Shown: positions 46,675 through 54,133 of the stretch, piece after piece
How the letters are laid out: every line of letters starts with the position of its first letter
Numbering within the stretch: position 1 is the first letter of the stretch
Origin: Sphingomonas citricola
Lineage (GTDB): Bacteria > Pseudomonadota > Alphaproteobacteria > Sphingomonadales > Sphingomonadaceae
Length of the DNA stretch: 64,000 nucleotides
Reading direction: 5' to 3'
Assembly (NCBI RefSeq): GCF_019429535.1
Contig: NZ_JAHXZM010000004.1
Span: 351,324 to 415,323 of the forward strand
The notes under the pieces: model-generated
The model's database searches: none
What the model saw: only the letters and a program-made list of their open reading frames with translations
What the model was told of the DNA's origin: nothing
Program-made: the position numbers and the translations under genes

Positions 46675-47799
46675 ATGTCCATTCGTCCGTGGCGCGACAT
46701 CGTCCGCCGAGAGAGTCGCCAGATCATGGTCGGCAACGTCCCCGTCGGCGGCGGCGCCCCCGTCACCGTACAGACGATGACCAACACGCCGACCGATAAT
46801 GTCGGTGCGACGATCGATCAGATCCGCCGCTGCGAGGACGTGGGCGTCGACCTCATCCGCGTCTCGTGCCCCGACGTCGAGTCGACCGCCGCGCTGCCGC
46901 AGATCGTGCGCGCGTCGAACGTGCCGATCATCGCCGACATCCACTTTCACTACAAACGCGCACTTGAGGCCGCCGACGCCGGCGCCGCCTGCCTGCGCAT
47001 CAACCCCGGCAACATCGGCTCGGCGTCCCGTGTCGCCGAGGTCGTCCGCGCCGCAAAGGCGAACGGTTGCGCGATTCGCATCGGCGTCAACGGTGGCAGC
47101 CTCGAGAAGCACCTGCTCGAGAAATACGGCGAGCCGTGCCCCGACGCGCTGGTCGAATCGGCGATGGACCATATCAAGCTGCTCCAGGACCACGACTTCC
47201 ACGAATACAAGGTCGCGGTGAAGGCGTCGGATTTCTTCCTCGCGGTCGCCGCCTATCAACAGCTCGCCAGCGTGGTCGACTGCCCGCTGCACCTCGGCAT
47301 TACCGAGGCGGGCGGTTTCGTCGGCGGCACCGTCAAATCCTCGATCGGCATCGGCTCGCTGCTCTGGTTCGGCATCGGTGACACGATCCGCGTATCCTTG
47401 TCGGCGGAGCCCGAGGACGAGGTCCGCGTCGGGTTCGAGATCCTGAAGGCGTTGGGCATCCGCAACCGCGGCGTCCGCGTCGTCTCGTGCCCCAGCTGCG
47501 CGCGCCAGGGCTTCGACGTCATCCGCACCGTACAGGCGCTGGAGGAGCGGTTGCAGCACATCCGCACCCCGATGTCGCTGTCGGTGCTGGGCTGCGTCGT
47601 CAACGGTCCCGGCGAGGCGCGCGAAACCGACATCGGCATCACCGGCGGCGGCAACGGCAGGCACATGGTCTATCTCTCGGGCGTCACCGACCACCATGTC
47701 CAGGACGCCGACATGATCGATCACATCGTCAAGCTCGTCGAGGCCAAGGCCGCCGAGATCGAGGCGCACGACGCCGCGGCCAAGCTCGCGGCGGAGTAA
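46675..47799 (+). CDS. ispG: 4-hydroxy-3-methylbut-2-enyl-diphosphate synthase (IspG)
   Basis: The 374-residue 4Fe-4S enzyme of the MEP isoprenoid pathway has [31 protein letters not shown] and GITEAGGF. The cluster-binding cysteines are in [12 protein letters not shown] and [17 protein letters not shown]. This is full length for the flavodoxin-dependent bacterial form. It is a single gene, divergent from the acyltransferase pair. Carotenoid production by sphingomonads relies on this pathway. Confidence 0.98.
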   Translation: MSIRPWRDIVRRESRQIMVGNVPVGGGAPVTVQTMTNTPTDNVGATIDQIRRCEDVGVDLIRVSCPDVESTAALPQIVRASNVPIIADIHFHYKRALEAADAGAACLRINPGNIGSASRVAEVVRAAKANGCAIRIGVNGGSLEKHLLEKYGEPCPDALVESAMDHIKLLQDHDFHEYKVAVKASDFFLAVAAYQQLASVVDCPLHLGITEAGGFVGGTVKSSIGIGSLLWFGIGDTIRVSLSAEPEDEVRVGFEILKALGIRNRGVRVVSCPSCARQGFDVIRTVQALEERLQHIRTPMSLSVLGCVVNGPGEARETDIGITGGGNGRHMVYLSGVTDHHVQDADMIDHIVKLVEAKAAEIEAHDAAAKLAAE

Positions 47800-47910
47800 G
47801 CGGCGCGGGCGGTGGCGATCGGGAAACGCCACCTCCCGCTGACGCGCGAGCCATAGCGACGCGCGCGTGCGGATGACGACGGCGACCGCCCGGCCTGCCA
47901 TCGCCGCCCG

Positions 47911-48132
47911 CTAACCGGCCTCCTCTTCCTTCTGCACCTCGTACGAATACATCCGCATCATCATTCCGACGATCGACGCGATCGCGCCCGCCAGCAGGCA
48001 GACGGCGAGGACGAGGTCCTGACTCGCGCTGCGCCACGACACGATCGCCAGCAGGACGACGCTCAACGTCGATATGGCATAGCCGATCACCTTGACTTTG
48101 GCGCTGCGGGGAAGCGAATGCCAAGCTCTCAT
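47911..48132 (-). CDS. Small two-helix membrane protein
   Basis: The 73-residue protein starts MRAWHSLPRSAKVKVIGYAI and has two hydrophobic segments (about 17-33 and 39-57) and an acidic tail, QKEEEAG. No family is recognised. ATG 48132 gives the best topology; the frame is open further upstream, but without protein character. It is convergent with ispG and alone. Confidence 0.6.
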   Translation of the reverse strand: MRAWHSLPRSAKVKVIGYAISTLSVVLLAIVSWRSASQDLVLAVCLLAGAIASIVGMMMRMYSYEVQKEEEAG

Positions 48133-48432
48133 ACCCGCGGCGCTAGCTGATCGGCGGTGGCGTGTCACCGATCTGTAACTTGATGAAAAACAGTTTAGAA
48201 TAGCGGACGGGGGGACTGTTTTGGCCCGTCGATCCGCGATGACACCACCACGATGGTCAGCGCCGGTCACTTGAAAAGCGGTTGATCGCCAGGAAACAGG
48301 AAAGGCTCCCGCGTCCATTGAGCGCTCAGCTGACGCGTCACCGCGATCCACGCAGCCTACACGCTCACCCGATTGCGATCACCCATACCGCGCGGATATG
48401 CTGCCCCGGTGGGCATTGCGAGGCGCGCGAAC
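48133..48432. other. Intergenic region, no gene seen
   Basis: About 300 nt between divergent small-membrane-protein genes. It includes an A/T-richer part (AAAAACAGTTTAGAATAG near 48183-48202), possibly promoter DNA. I see no RNA gene or repeat. Confidence 0.4.
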
Positions 48433-49221
48433 GTGGTCGAAACGAAGCGGTTGGTCGGAAAGGTTCCCGCAGTCACGCTGACCTTCTGGGTCATCAAGAT
48501 CCTCGCCACCACCCTCGGCGAAACCGGCGGCGATGCGGTGAGCATGAGCTGGCTCGGCGAGACCACGCCGGAGGCGGGTAGCGGCGGCGTGAACGGGTAT
48601 CTCGTCGGTACCACAATCTTCGGCGTGTTGCTGGTCGGGCTGGCGACGTTCCAGGTCAGGGCGCGCCGCTTCAACCTCTGGCTCTACTGGGCGACGATCA
48701 TCGCGTCGACCACCGCGGGTACGACGCTGGCGGACTTCGCCACCCGCTCGATCGGTCTGGGATATCCCGGCGGATCGATCCTGCTGCTCGGCCTGGTGCT
48801 GCTGTCGCTGGTGACCTGGCACCGCTCGCTCGGCACCATCGACGTCAATGCGGTCGACAACCCCCGCGCAGAGACGTTCTACTGGATCACGATCACCTGT
48901 TCGCAGACGCTGGGCACCGCATTGGGGGATTGGGTCGCGGATGGACCGCTCGGCTACACCGGCGCGGCGCTGCTGTTCGGCGCGGCACTCGGCATCCTGG
49001 CGCTGCTGTACCTCGGCACGCGCGTCTCCCGCGTCTTTCTCTTCTGGTCAGCATTCATCCTCACCCGTCCGCTCGGCGCGACGGTCGGCGATTTTCTCGA
49101 CAAGCCGGTCGCGAAGGGAGGCCTCGACTTCAGCCGCCCGCTCGCGACCGCGACGCTGTCGCTCGCGATCGTACTCCTCATTCTACTGATCCCGCAACGC
49201 GCCGGACGCGGTCACCACTGA
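48433..49221 (+). CDS. COG4705-type multi-pass membrane protein with four internal repeats
   Basis: This protein of about 262 residues has roughly eight membrane segments and belongs to a conserved uncharacterised membrane family (COG4705). It is built from four related units, each with an aromatic-Trp start and a T-x-G-x-x-x-(G/A)-D end: FWVIKILATTLGETGGD, YWATIIASTTAGTTLAD, YWITITCSQTLGTALGD and FWSAFILTRPLGATVGD. The conserved acidic residues in membrane segments suggest ion or small-molecule transport, unproven. The GTG at 48433 is my choice; GTG 48409 is possible and neither has a good ribosome site. Confidence 0.75.
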   Translation: MVETKRLVGKVPAVTLTFWVIKILATTLGETGGDAVSMSWLGETTPEAGSGGVNGYLVGTTIFGVLLVGLATFQVRARRFNLWLYWATIIASTTAGTTLADFATRSIGLGYPGGSILLLGLVLLSLVTWHRSLGTIDVNAVDNPRAETFYWITITCSQTLGTALGDWVADGPLGYTGAALLFGAALGILALLYLGTRVSRVFLFWSAFILTRPLGATVGDFLDKPVAKGGLDFSRPLATATLSLAIVLLILLIPQRAGRGHH

Positions 49222-49291
49222 CATCGCGTATGGTCGTTGTCAGAAGTCGGCTCTGTTGCTTGCGGTGGGGATGAAACGAGTGAGGTTTCCG

Positions 49292-49807
49292 ATGTTTCGG
49301 ATTGGTCCAACGACGCTGGGGCTCGCGTTGATTACGCTCGCCTCCTCCGGGGCGACTAGAGAAGTCAGATCGGAACGCGCCCGGCTCATCGCCCCTCACG
49401 AGATGGCCTGGTTCGATCGACAGACACGCGCGAGACAGAAAGTCCTGCTCGTCAATTTACGACGCGCCGAAACATGCGTCGCGACCTTTGCCAAACGGGA
49501 TGGCGGCGGCGAGGCCAGAACCGCCGCCACGCTACCGGATTCAAGGTTCTACACCGGCATCTCTGACGGAGTCGTCGTGTATTCTTTTGTGCCCGGATTG
49601 GATGGATGCCCGTTACCGCTAGCGGAGCAGGACCGGAAGCGCTTCTACCGCGCTCTGCCGGAAGCCTATTCTGGTCCCGTGTCCGGTTTGAATGTTCAGC
49701 AATCCTGCGGTGCCGCAGCGACGCGCTATGCCGCACAGTTCAACAGGACGCTGGCGGCGCTGAGGCCCGAGATATTGGATGCCGCGTGTGCCGCGGGTCG
49801 GCAATGA
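49292..49807 (+). CDS. Secreted hypothetical protein
   Basis: The 171-residue protein starts MFRIGPTTLGLALITLASSG, a signal peptide, followed by a mature part with four cysteines (AETCVATF, LDGCPLPLAE, QQSCGAA, LDAACAAG) that could form two disulfides. I do not recognise the family. ATG 49292 has GAGG 6 nt upstream; ATG 49271 is an alternative. Codon usage is less GC-biased than in neighbouring genes, consistent with an accessory gene. It precedes the leader of the second SulP transporter. Confidence 0.6.
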   Translation: MFRIGPTTLGLALITLASSGATREVRSERARLIAPHEMAWFDRQTRARQKVLLVNLRRAETCVATFAKRDGGGEARTAATLPDSRFYTGISDGVVVYSFVPGLDGCPLPLAEQDRKRFYRALPEAYSGPVSGLNVQQSCGAAATRYAAQFNRTLAALRPEILDAACAAGRQ

Positions 49808-49869
49808 CGGCGATCGGGTGATTGCGATCGCTCCGTGGGTTCTCCTGCGGGCCTTCCCCGAACCGAAAT

Positions 49870-49899
49870 TTGTCAATCCGACCCGACAGGGCTTATAAG
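49870..49899 (+). promoter_or_regulatory. Promoter of the second SulP gene with overlapping palindrome
   Basis: TTGTCA (49870-49875), 18-nt spacer, TATAAG (49894-49899). The -10 lies inside a perfect 14-bp palindrome, GGGCTTATAAGCCC (49889-49902), that could be an operator. The start of transcription would be near 49905. Confidence 0.55.
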
Positions 49900-49904
49900 C
49901 CCGG

Positions 49905-50007
49905 CATTCGCAAGGACCCGGTGAAATTCCGGGTGGCTATTCCGGCCGCCGATCCGCCGGACAACAACACGCACCGATCTATCCTAGCACGCGCGATCCG
50001 CGCGTGC
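49905..50007 (+). promoter_or_regulatory. Hairpin-rich 5' leader of the second SulP gene
   Basis: Three stems follow the promoter: ACCCGG-TGAAATT-CCGGGT (49916-49934), TCCGGC/GCCGGA (49941-49946, 49956-49961) and GCACGCGCG-ATC-CGCGCGTGC (49987-50007), the last 22 nt before the ATG. The first loop, GGTGAAATTCC, resembles loops seen in cobalamin and FMN riboswitches, but the rest of those consensuses is missing. Confidence 0.45.
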
Positions 50008-50029
50008 CGTGCCCTGTTGTGGATTTCCA

Positions 50030-51523
50030 ATGACGTTCAATCTTTCCGCCTACCGGCGCCAGTGGTTCACTGACGCCTCCGCCTCGCGTCGCGACGTGCT
50101 CGCCGGCATCGTCGTCGCGCTCGCGCTCATCCCCGAGGCGATCGGTTTCTCGATCATCGCCGGGGTCGATCCGCGTGTCGGCCTTTATGCCTCGGTCGCC
50201 ATCGCGATCACGATCGCGTTGATCGGCGGCCGCCCCGGCATGATCTCGGCCGCGACCGCCGCGGTCGCGGTGCTGATCGGCCCCTTGGTGCGCGATCACG
50301 GTGTCGACTATCTCTTTGCCGCAACGATCCTGATGGGCATCATCCAGATCGCCGCGGGTGCGCTGCGGCTCGATCTCGTCATGCAGTTCGTCTCGCGCTC
50401 GGTCATCACCGGCTTCGTCAACGCGCTCGCGATCCTGATCTTCATGGCGCAGCTGCCGCAGTTGATTGGCGTCACTTGGATCACCTACGCGATGGTCGCG
50501 GGCGGGCTCGCGATCATCTACGGCGTGCCGCGCCTCACGCGGGCGATCCCGTCGCCGCTCGTCGCGATCCTGGTGCTGAGCGCAATCAGCATCGCCTTCG
50601 CGCTGCCGGTCAACACCGTCGGCGACATGGGACGCTTGCCCGAGGGATTGCCGACGTTCGCGCTTCCGCGCGTCCCGATGACGCTCGACACGTTGCGGAT
50701 CATCCTTCCCTACTCGCTTACCATGGCCGCGGTCGGTCTGCTCGAATCGCTGCTGACCGCGCAGATCGTCGACGACATGACCGATACCGACAGCGACAAG
50801 CGGCAGGAATGCGGCGGGCAGGGCGGTGCCAACATCGTCGCGGCGCTGTTCGGCGGCATGGGCGGGTGCGCGATGATCGGGCAATCGGTGATCAACGTCA
50901 CCTCGGGCGGCCGCAGCCGCCTGTCGACCTTCGTCGCGGGCGCGTTCCTGCTCTTCCTGCTCGCGGTGCTGGGCCCCTGGGTCGGGCGCGTCCCGATGCC
51001 CGCGCTCGTCGCGGTCATGATCATGGTGTCGATCGGCACGTTCAGCTGGAACTCAATTGCCAATCTGCGCCGCCATCCCCCGACGTCGTCGGCGGTAATG
51101 CTCGCGACCGTCGCGGTGGTGGTCGCGACGCGCGACCTGTCGCTCGGCGTGCTCGCGGGGGTGCTGCTCTCGGGCATCTTCTTCGCGGGCAAGGTGCAGC
51201 GGATGTTCGCGGTCGACCGCGACGCCTCAGCCGATGGCGCGACCGCGACCTACCGCGTCTCGGGTGAAATCTTCTTTGCCTCGGTCGACCGCTTCACCCG
51301 CGCCTTCCAGGCCGAGCGTGCGGCAAGCGTCGTGGTCGACGTGACGGCCGCCCATTTCTGGGACATCTCCGGGGTCGGCGCGCTCGACAAGATCGTCGCG
51401 CGCCTGCGCCGCGAGGGGGCCAGGGTCGAGGTCGTCGGCTACAACCGCGCCAGCGCCGATCTCGTCGACCGGTTCGCGCTCCATGACAAGACCGGGGTGG
51501 AGATGGGGCTGGCGCCGCACTGA
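50030..51523 (+). CDS. SulP family inorganic anion transporter with STAS domain (copy 2)
   Basis: The 497-residue transporter begins [20 protein letters not shown], then [35 protein letters not shown], which is the SulP signature. The region [18 protein letters not shown] with [23 protein letters not shown] is characteristic of the YchM/DauA-like and bicarbonate-transporting branch. Residues about 395-497 form a STAS domain ([24 protein letters not shown]). The substrate (sulfate, bicarbonate or dicarboxylate) cannot be told from sequence. It has its own promoter and a folded leader. Confidence 0.92.
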   Translation: MTFNLSAYRRQWFTDASASRRDVLAGIVVALALIPEAIGFSIIAGVDPRVGLYASVAIAITIALIGGRPGMISAATAAVAVLIGPLVRDHGVDYLFAATILMGIIQIAAGALRLDLVMQFVSRSVITGFVNALAILIFMAQLPQLIGVTWITYAMVAGGLAIIYGVPRLTRAIPSPLVAILVLSAISIAFALPVNTVGDMGRLPEGLPTFALPRVPMTLDTLRIILPYSLTMAAVGLLESLLTAQIVDDMTDTDSDKRQECGGQGGANIVAALFGGMGGCAMIGQSVINVTSGGRSRLSTFVAGAFLLFLLAVLGPWVGRVPMPALVAVMIMVSIGTFSWNSIANLRRHPPTSSAVMLATVAVVVATRDLSLGVLAGVLLSGIFFAGKVQRMFAVDRDASADGATATYRVSGEIFFASVDRFTRAFQAERAASVVVDVTAAHFWDISGVGALDKIVARLRREGARVEVVGYNRASADLVDRFALHDKTGVEMGLAPH

Positions 51524-51597
51524 TCCTGTCCTATCGCGCGCCGTTCGTTCATAGCGCGGGGGTGCCGATCCCCGCCGCCCAGTCGCTACCCTCCGCA

Positions 51598-51638
51598 AAG
51601 TTGAGATCCCCGCGCTACGTGCGCGTGCGTCTCAACTT
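51598..51638. repeat. Inverted repeat between SulP and EamA genes
   Basis: AAGTTGAGA (51598-51606) and TCTCAACTT (51630-51638) are perfect 9-bp arms around 23 nt, in an otherwise featureless gap of 157 nt. No T-tract follows. Confidence 0.4.
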
Positions 51639-51680
51639 CCTCAACTTCGCCTCCCCGTCCCCGGTCGCAGCGGGGCGATC

Positions 51681-52580
51681 GTGAGCCCGCGCCACCTCTC
51701 GCCCGCACTCGCCTTCGCGGTCGCCGCGGCGGGGATCGGGCTGTTCTCGATCATGGATGCGTTCATGAAGTCGCTGGTGCTGGGCTTGGGCGTCTACAAC
51801 GCGCTCGTCTGGCGAACCGGCCTGTCGACGCTGTTCGGCGGTGCCGCGTGGATCGCCAGCGGTCGCCCCCGCCCTAGCCCCAGTGCGTTACGCCTCCACG
51901 GCTTGCGCGGCGGCATCACCGCGGCGATGGCGCTCCTGTTCTTCTGGGGCCTCGCGCGCGTGCCGATGGCGCAGGCGATTTCGCTCGCTTACATCGCCCC
52001 GCTGCTCGCGCTCCTGCTCGGGGCGCTGTTCCTGCACGAGCGGGTCGGGCGCCGCGTCGTTACCGCCTCGCTCGTCGCGATCGCGGGCGTGGGGGTGATC
52101 CTGGCGGGACAGCGAAGCGCCGCGCTTCCGCCGGGCGCGTTCGAGGGCGCGGTCGCGATTCTTGCCTCCGCCGTGCTCTACGCCGTCAACCTCGTCGTCG
52201 CGCGCGTGCAGGCTCAAGCCGCGCGGCCAGCCGAGATCGCGTTTCTGCAATCCGCGATCGTCACCGCGATCCTCGCCTGCGCCGCGCCGTGGCTGGCGGT
52301 GCTGCCGCCATCGGGTGAATGGTGGAAGATTGCGGTCGCCGCCGCACTCGGCACGTCGTCGCTATTCCTGCTTGCCTGGGCTTATGCGCATGGCGAGACG
52401 GGCTATCTCGCCACCACCGAATATACCTCGTTCGTCTACGCCGCCGCACTCGGCTGGCTCGTGTTCGGCGAGCATGTGCAGCCGACGACGCTCGCCGGCG
52501 CCGCGATCATCGTCGGCGCATGCTTCTACGCCGCACGCCGTCGCGATATCGCGCAATCTGCGATAGAGCAGGCGGCATGA
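51681..52580 (+). CDS. EamA/DMT family transporter
   Basis: The 299-residue protein has ten membrane helices in two EamA repeats (about 10-140 and 155-285), with FSIMDAFMKSLV, WGLARVPMAQAISLAYIAPLLALLLGALFLHERVG in the first half and TTEYTSFVYAAALGWLVFGEHV in the second. It is a drug/metabolite exporter of unknown substrate. It starts with GTG at 51681 and overlaps the GNAT gene by four bases. Confidence 0.92.
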   Translation: MSPRHLSPALAFAVAAAGIGLFSIMDAFMKSLVLGLGVYNALVWRTGLSTLFGGAAWIASGRPRPSPSALRLHGLRGGITAAMALLFFWGLARVPMAQAISLAYIAPLLALLLGALFLHERVGRRVVTASLVAIAGVGVILAGQRSAALPPGAFEGAVAILASAVLYAVNLVVARVQAQAARPAEIAFLQSAIVTAILACAAPWLAVLPPSGEWWKIAVAAALGTSSLFLLAWAYAHGETGYLATTEYTSFVYAAALGWLVFGEHVQPTTLAGAAIIVGACFYAARRRDIAQSAIEQAA

Positions 52581-53068
52581 CCCCTGAACAAACGACGGTA
52601 CGAGCCGCCACCCACGCCGACGTGGCGACGATCCTACGCTTTATTTGCGAACTCGCCGCCTATGAGCGCGAACCCGACGCGGTCGAGGCGACCGAGGCGA
52701 GCCTCGCGCTCGCGCTGTTCGGCGAACATCCAGCCGCGGAAGCGGTGATCGCCGAAGCGGGGGGCGAAGCGGTTGGCTTTGCGTTGTTCTTTCACAATTT
52801 CTCGACCTGGACCGGCCGTCGCGGGCTCTACCTCGAGGACCTGTACGTCACGCCCGACGCGCGGGGGCAGGGGGCGGGGCGTGTGCTGCTCAGGCATCTG
52901 GCTCAACTGGCGCTCGATCGTGGGTGCGGACGGTTCGAATGGTCGGTGCTCGACTGGAACGCCCCGGCGATTGAATTCTACCGCAAGATCGGCGCGGTCG
53001 CGATGGAAGAATGGACGATCCAGCGCGTCACCGGCGACGCGCTCCTCGCGCTGGCGGGGCGCGGCTGA
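52577..53068 (+). CDS. GNAT family N-acetyltransferase
   Basis: The 163-residue acetyltransferase has the GNAT core: TVRAATHADVATILRFICELAAYE, the strand YLEDLYVTPDARGQGAGRVLLRHLAQLALDRGC (acetyl-CoA binding, with R/Q-x-x-G-x-G), and WSVLDWNAPAIEFYRKIGA. It resembles the spermidine/diamine acetyltransferase subgroup; the substrate is unproven. It is coupled to both neighbours: ATGA with the EamA gene and TGATG with the SMR gene, hinting that export and modification work on one compound. Confidence 0.9.
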   Translation: MTPEQTTVRAATHADVATILRFICELAAYEREPDAVEATEASLALALFGEHPAAEAVIAEAGGEAVGFALFFHNFSTWTGRRGLYLEDLYVTPDARGQGAGRVLLRHLAQLALDRGCGRFEWSVLDWNAPAIEFYRKIGAVAMEEWTIQRVTGDALLALAGRG

Positions 53069-53394
53069 TGGCGTGGGTGTTGCTGATCGTCGGTGGATTG
53101 TTCGAGATCGGCTTCACCACTTGCCTGCGCCACGTCGATAATTTCCGCAACGTGCCCTGGACGCTCGGCTTCCTCGCCAGCGTCGGCGCGTCGATGACGC
53201 TGCTGGAGATCGCGTCGCGCAGTATCGCGATGGGGACTGCTTATGCGGTGTGGGGCGGGATCGGCGCGCTCGGCACCGTGATCGTCGGCATCGTCTGGTT
53301 CGGGGAGCCCGCGAGCCTGCCGCGCCTGCTGCTGATCCTGGGGGTCGTGGCGTGTATCGCCGGATTGAAGCTGACCGCCGGCGCGGGTGCCTGA
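53068..53394 (+). CDS. Small multidrug resistance (SMR) family transporter
   Basis: The 108-residue four-helix protein starts MAWVLLIVGGLFEIGFTTCL; the Glu in GLFEIGF is in the position of the essential SMR glutamate, and YAVWGGIGALGTVIVGIVWF is conserved. It pumps quaternary ammonium or guanidinium-like compounds by proton exchange. SugE-type (guanidinium) rather than EmrE-type is likely from the GLFEIG context, but unproven. It is the last gene of the EamA-GNAT-SMR operon, overlapping the GNAT stop. Confidence 0.9.
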   Translation: MAWVLLIVGGLFEIGFTTCLRHVDNFRNVPWTLGFLASVGASMTLLEIASRSIAMGTAYAVWGGIGALGTVIVGIVWFGEPASLPRLLLILGVVACIAGLKLTAGAGA

Positions 53395-53436
53395 GCAGCG
53401 GGGCTATGCGATCCGCGGTACGCTCAGCATATGAGA

Positions 53437-53473
53437 ACGCCGGGGAACGCGCCTAAAGCACGCACCCCGGCGT
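53437..53473. terminator. Hairpin between convergent SMR and ppa genes
   Basis: ACGCCGGGG (53437-53445) pairs with CCCCGGCGT (53465-53473), 9 perfect pairs around 19 nt. It lies between converging genes and could stop transcription from both sides, but has no T-tract. Confidence 0.5.
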
Positions 53474-53522
53474 CGGCATCGATCAGCGCGGACCCTAGGA
53501 GGGCACCCGCGCCGGTGATCAA

Positions 53523-54101
53523 TCAGTCGCGACCCGGAACGTCGTGGTCGTGCGGCTCTTCGCCTTCCGCCTTGGCGGCATTGTAACGGTCGATCGCCTC
53601 CAGCGTGATCCGACGTGCTTCGTCGCGGTCACCCCAGGTGCCGATCCGTACCCACTTCTTCTTTTCCAGGTCCTTGTAGTGAGTGAAAAAGTGCTCGATC
53701 TGCTCGAACACGATCTCGGGCAGATCCTCGCGTCCGTCGACCTTGGTATAGTACGGGAAGGTCGAGTCGACCGGCACGCAGACGAGCTTCTCGTCGCCGC
53801 CGGCCTCGTCTTCCAGATTGAGCACCGCGATCGGGCGCGCGCGCACCACGCAGCCCGGAATGAACGGTGACCGCGCGACGACCAGTGCGTCGAGCGGATC
53901 GCCATCGGGCGACAGCGTGTGCGGCACGAAGCCGTAATTCGCCGGATAGCGCATCGGCGTGTGCAGGATGCGGTCGACGAACAGCGCGCCCGACGCCTTG
54001 TCGAACTCGTACTTCACCGGCTCGCCGCCGGTCGGCACTTCGATGATGACGTTCAGGTCGTCGGGCGGGCTCTTGCCGACCGGGATAAGATCAATACGCA
54101 T
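53523..54101 (-). CDS. ppa: Inorganic pyrophosphatase (family I)
   Basis: The 192-residue enzyme hydrolyses pyrophosphate to drive biosynthetic reactions. The family I signature is present: EVPTGGEPVKYEFDKASGALFVDRIL, the DGDPLDALV metal-binding motif, and KLVCVPVDSTFPYYTKVDGREDLPE. The ATG at 54101 has AAGGGAA in front. It ends with an acidic/histidine tail typical of alphaproteobacterial forms. Upstream is the M61 peptidase gene, 32 nt away. Confidence 0.97.
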   Translation of the reverse strand: MRIDLIPVGKSPPDDLNVIIEVPTGGEPVKYEFDKASGALFVDRILHTPMRYPANYGFVPHTLSPDGDPLDALVVARSPFIPGCVVRARPIAVLNLEDEAGGDEKLVCVPVDSTFPYYTKVDGREDLPEIVFEQIEHFFTHYKDLEKKKWVRIGTWGDRDEARRITLEAIDRYNAAKAEGEEPHDHDVPGRD

Positions 54102-54133
54102 TGAATTCCCTTGTTGAGATCACACCCCTGGGC

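Noticed and set aside
49905..50007. FMN or cobalamin riboswitch upstream of the second SulP gene
   Set aside because: Only the GGTGAAATTCC loop fits. The flanking conserved boxes of both riboswitch classes are missing, so it is reported as an unassigned leader.
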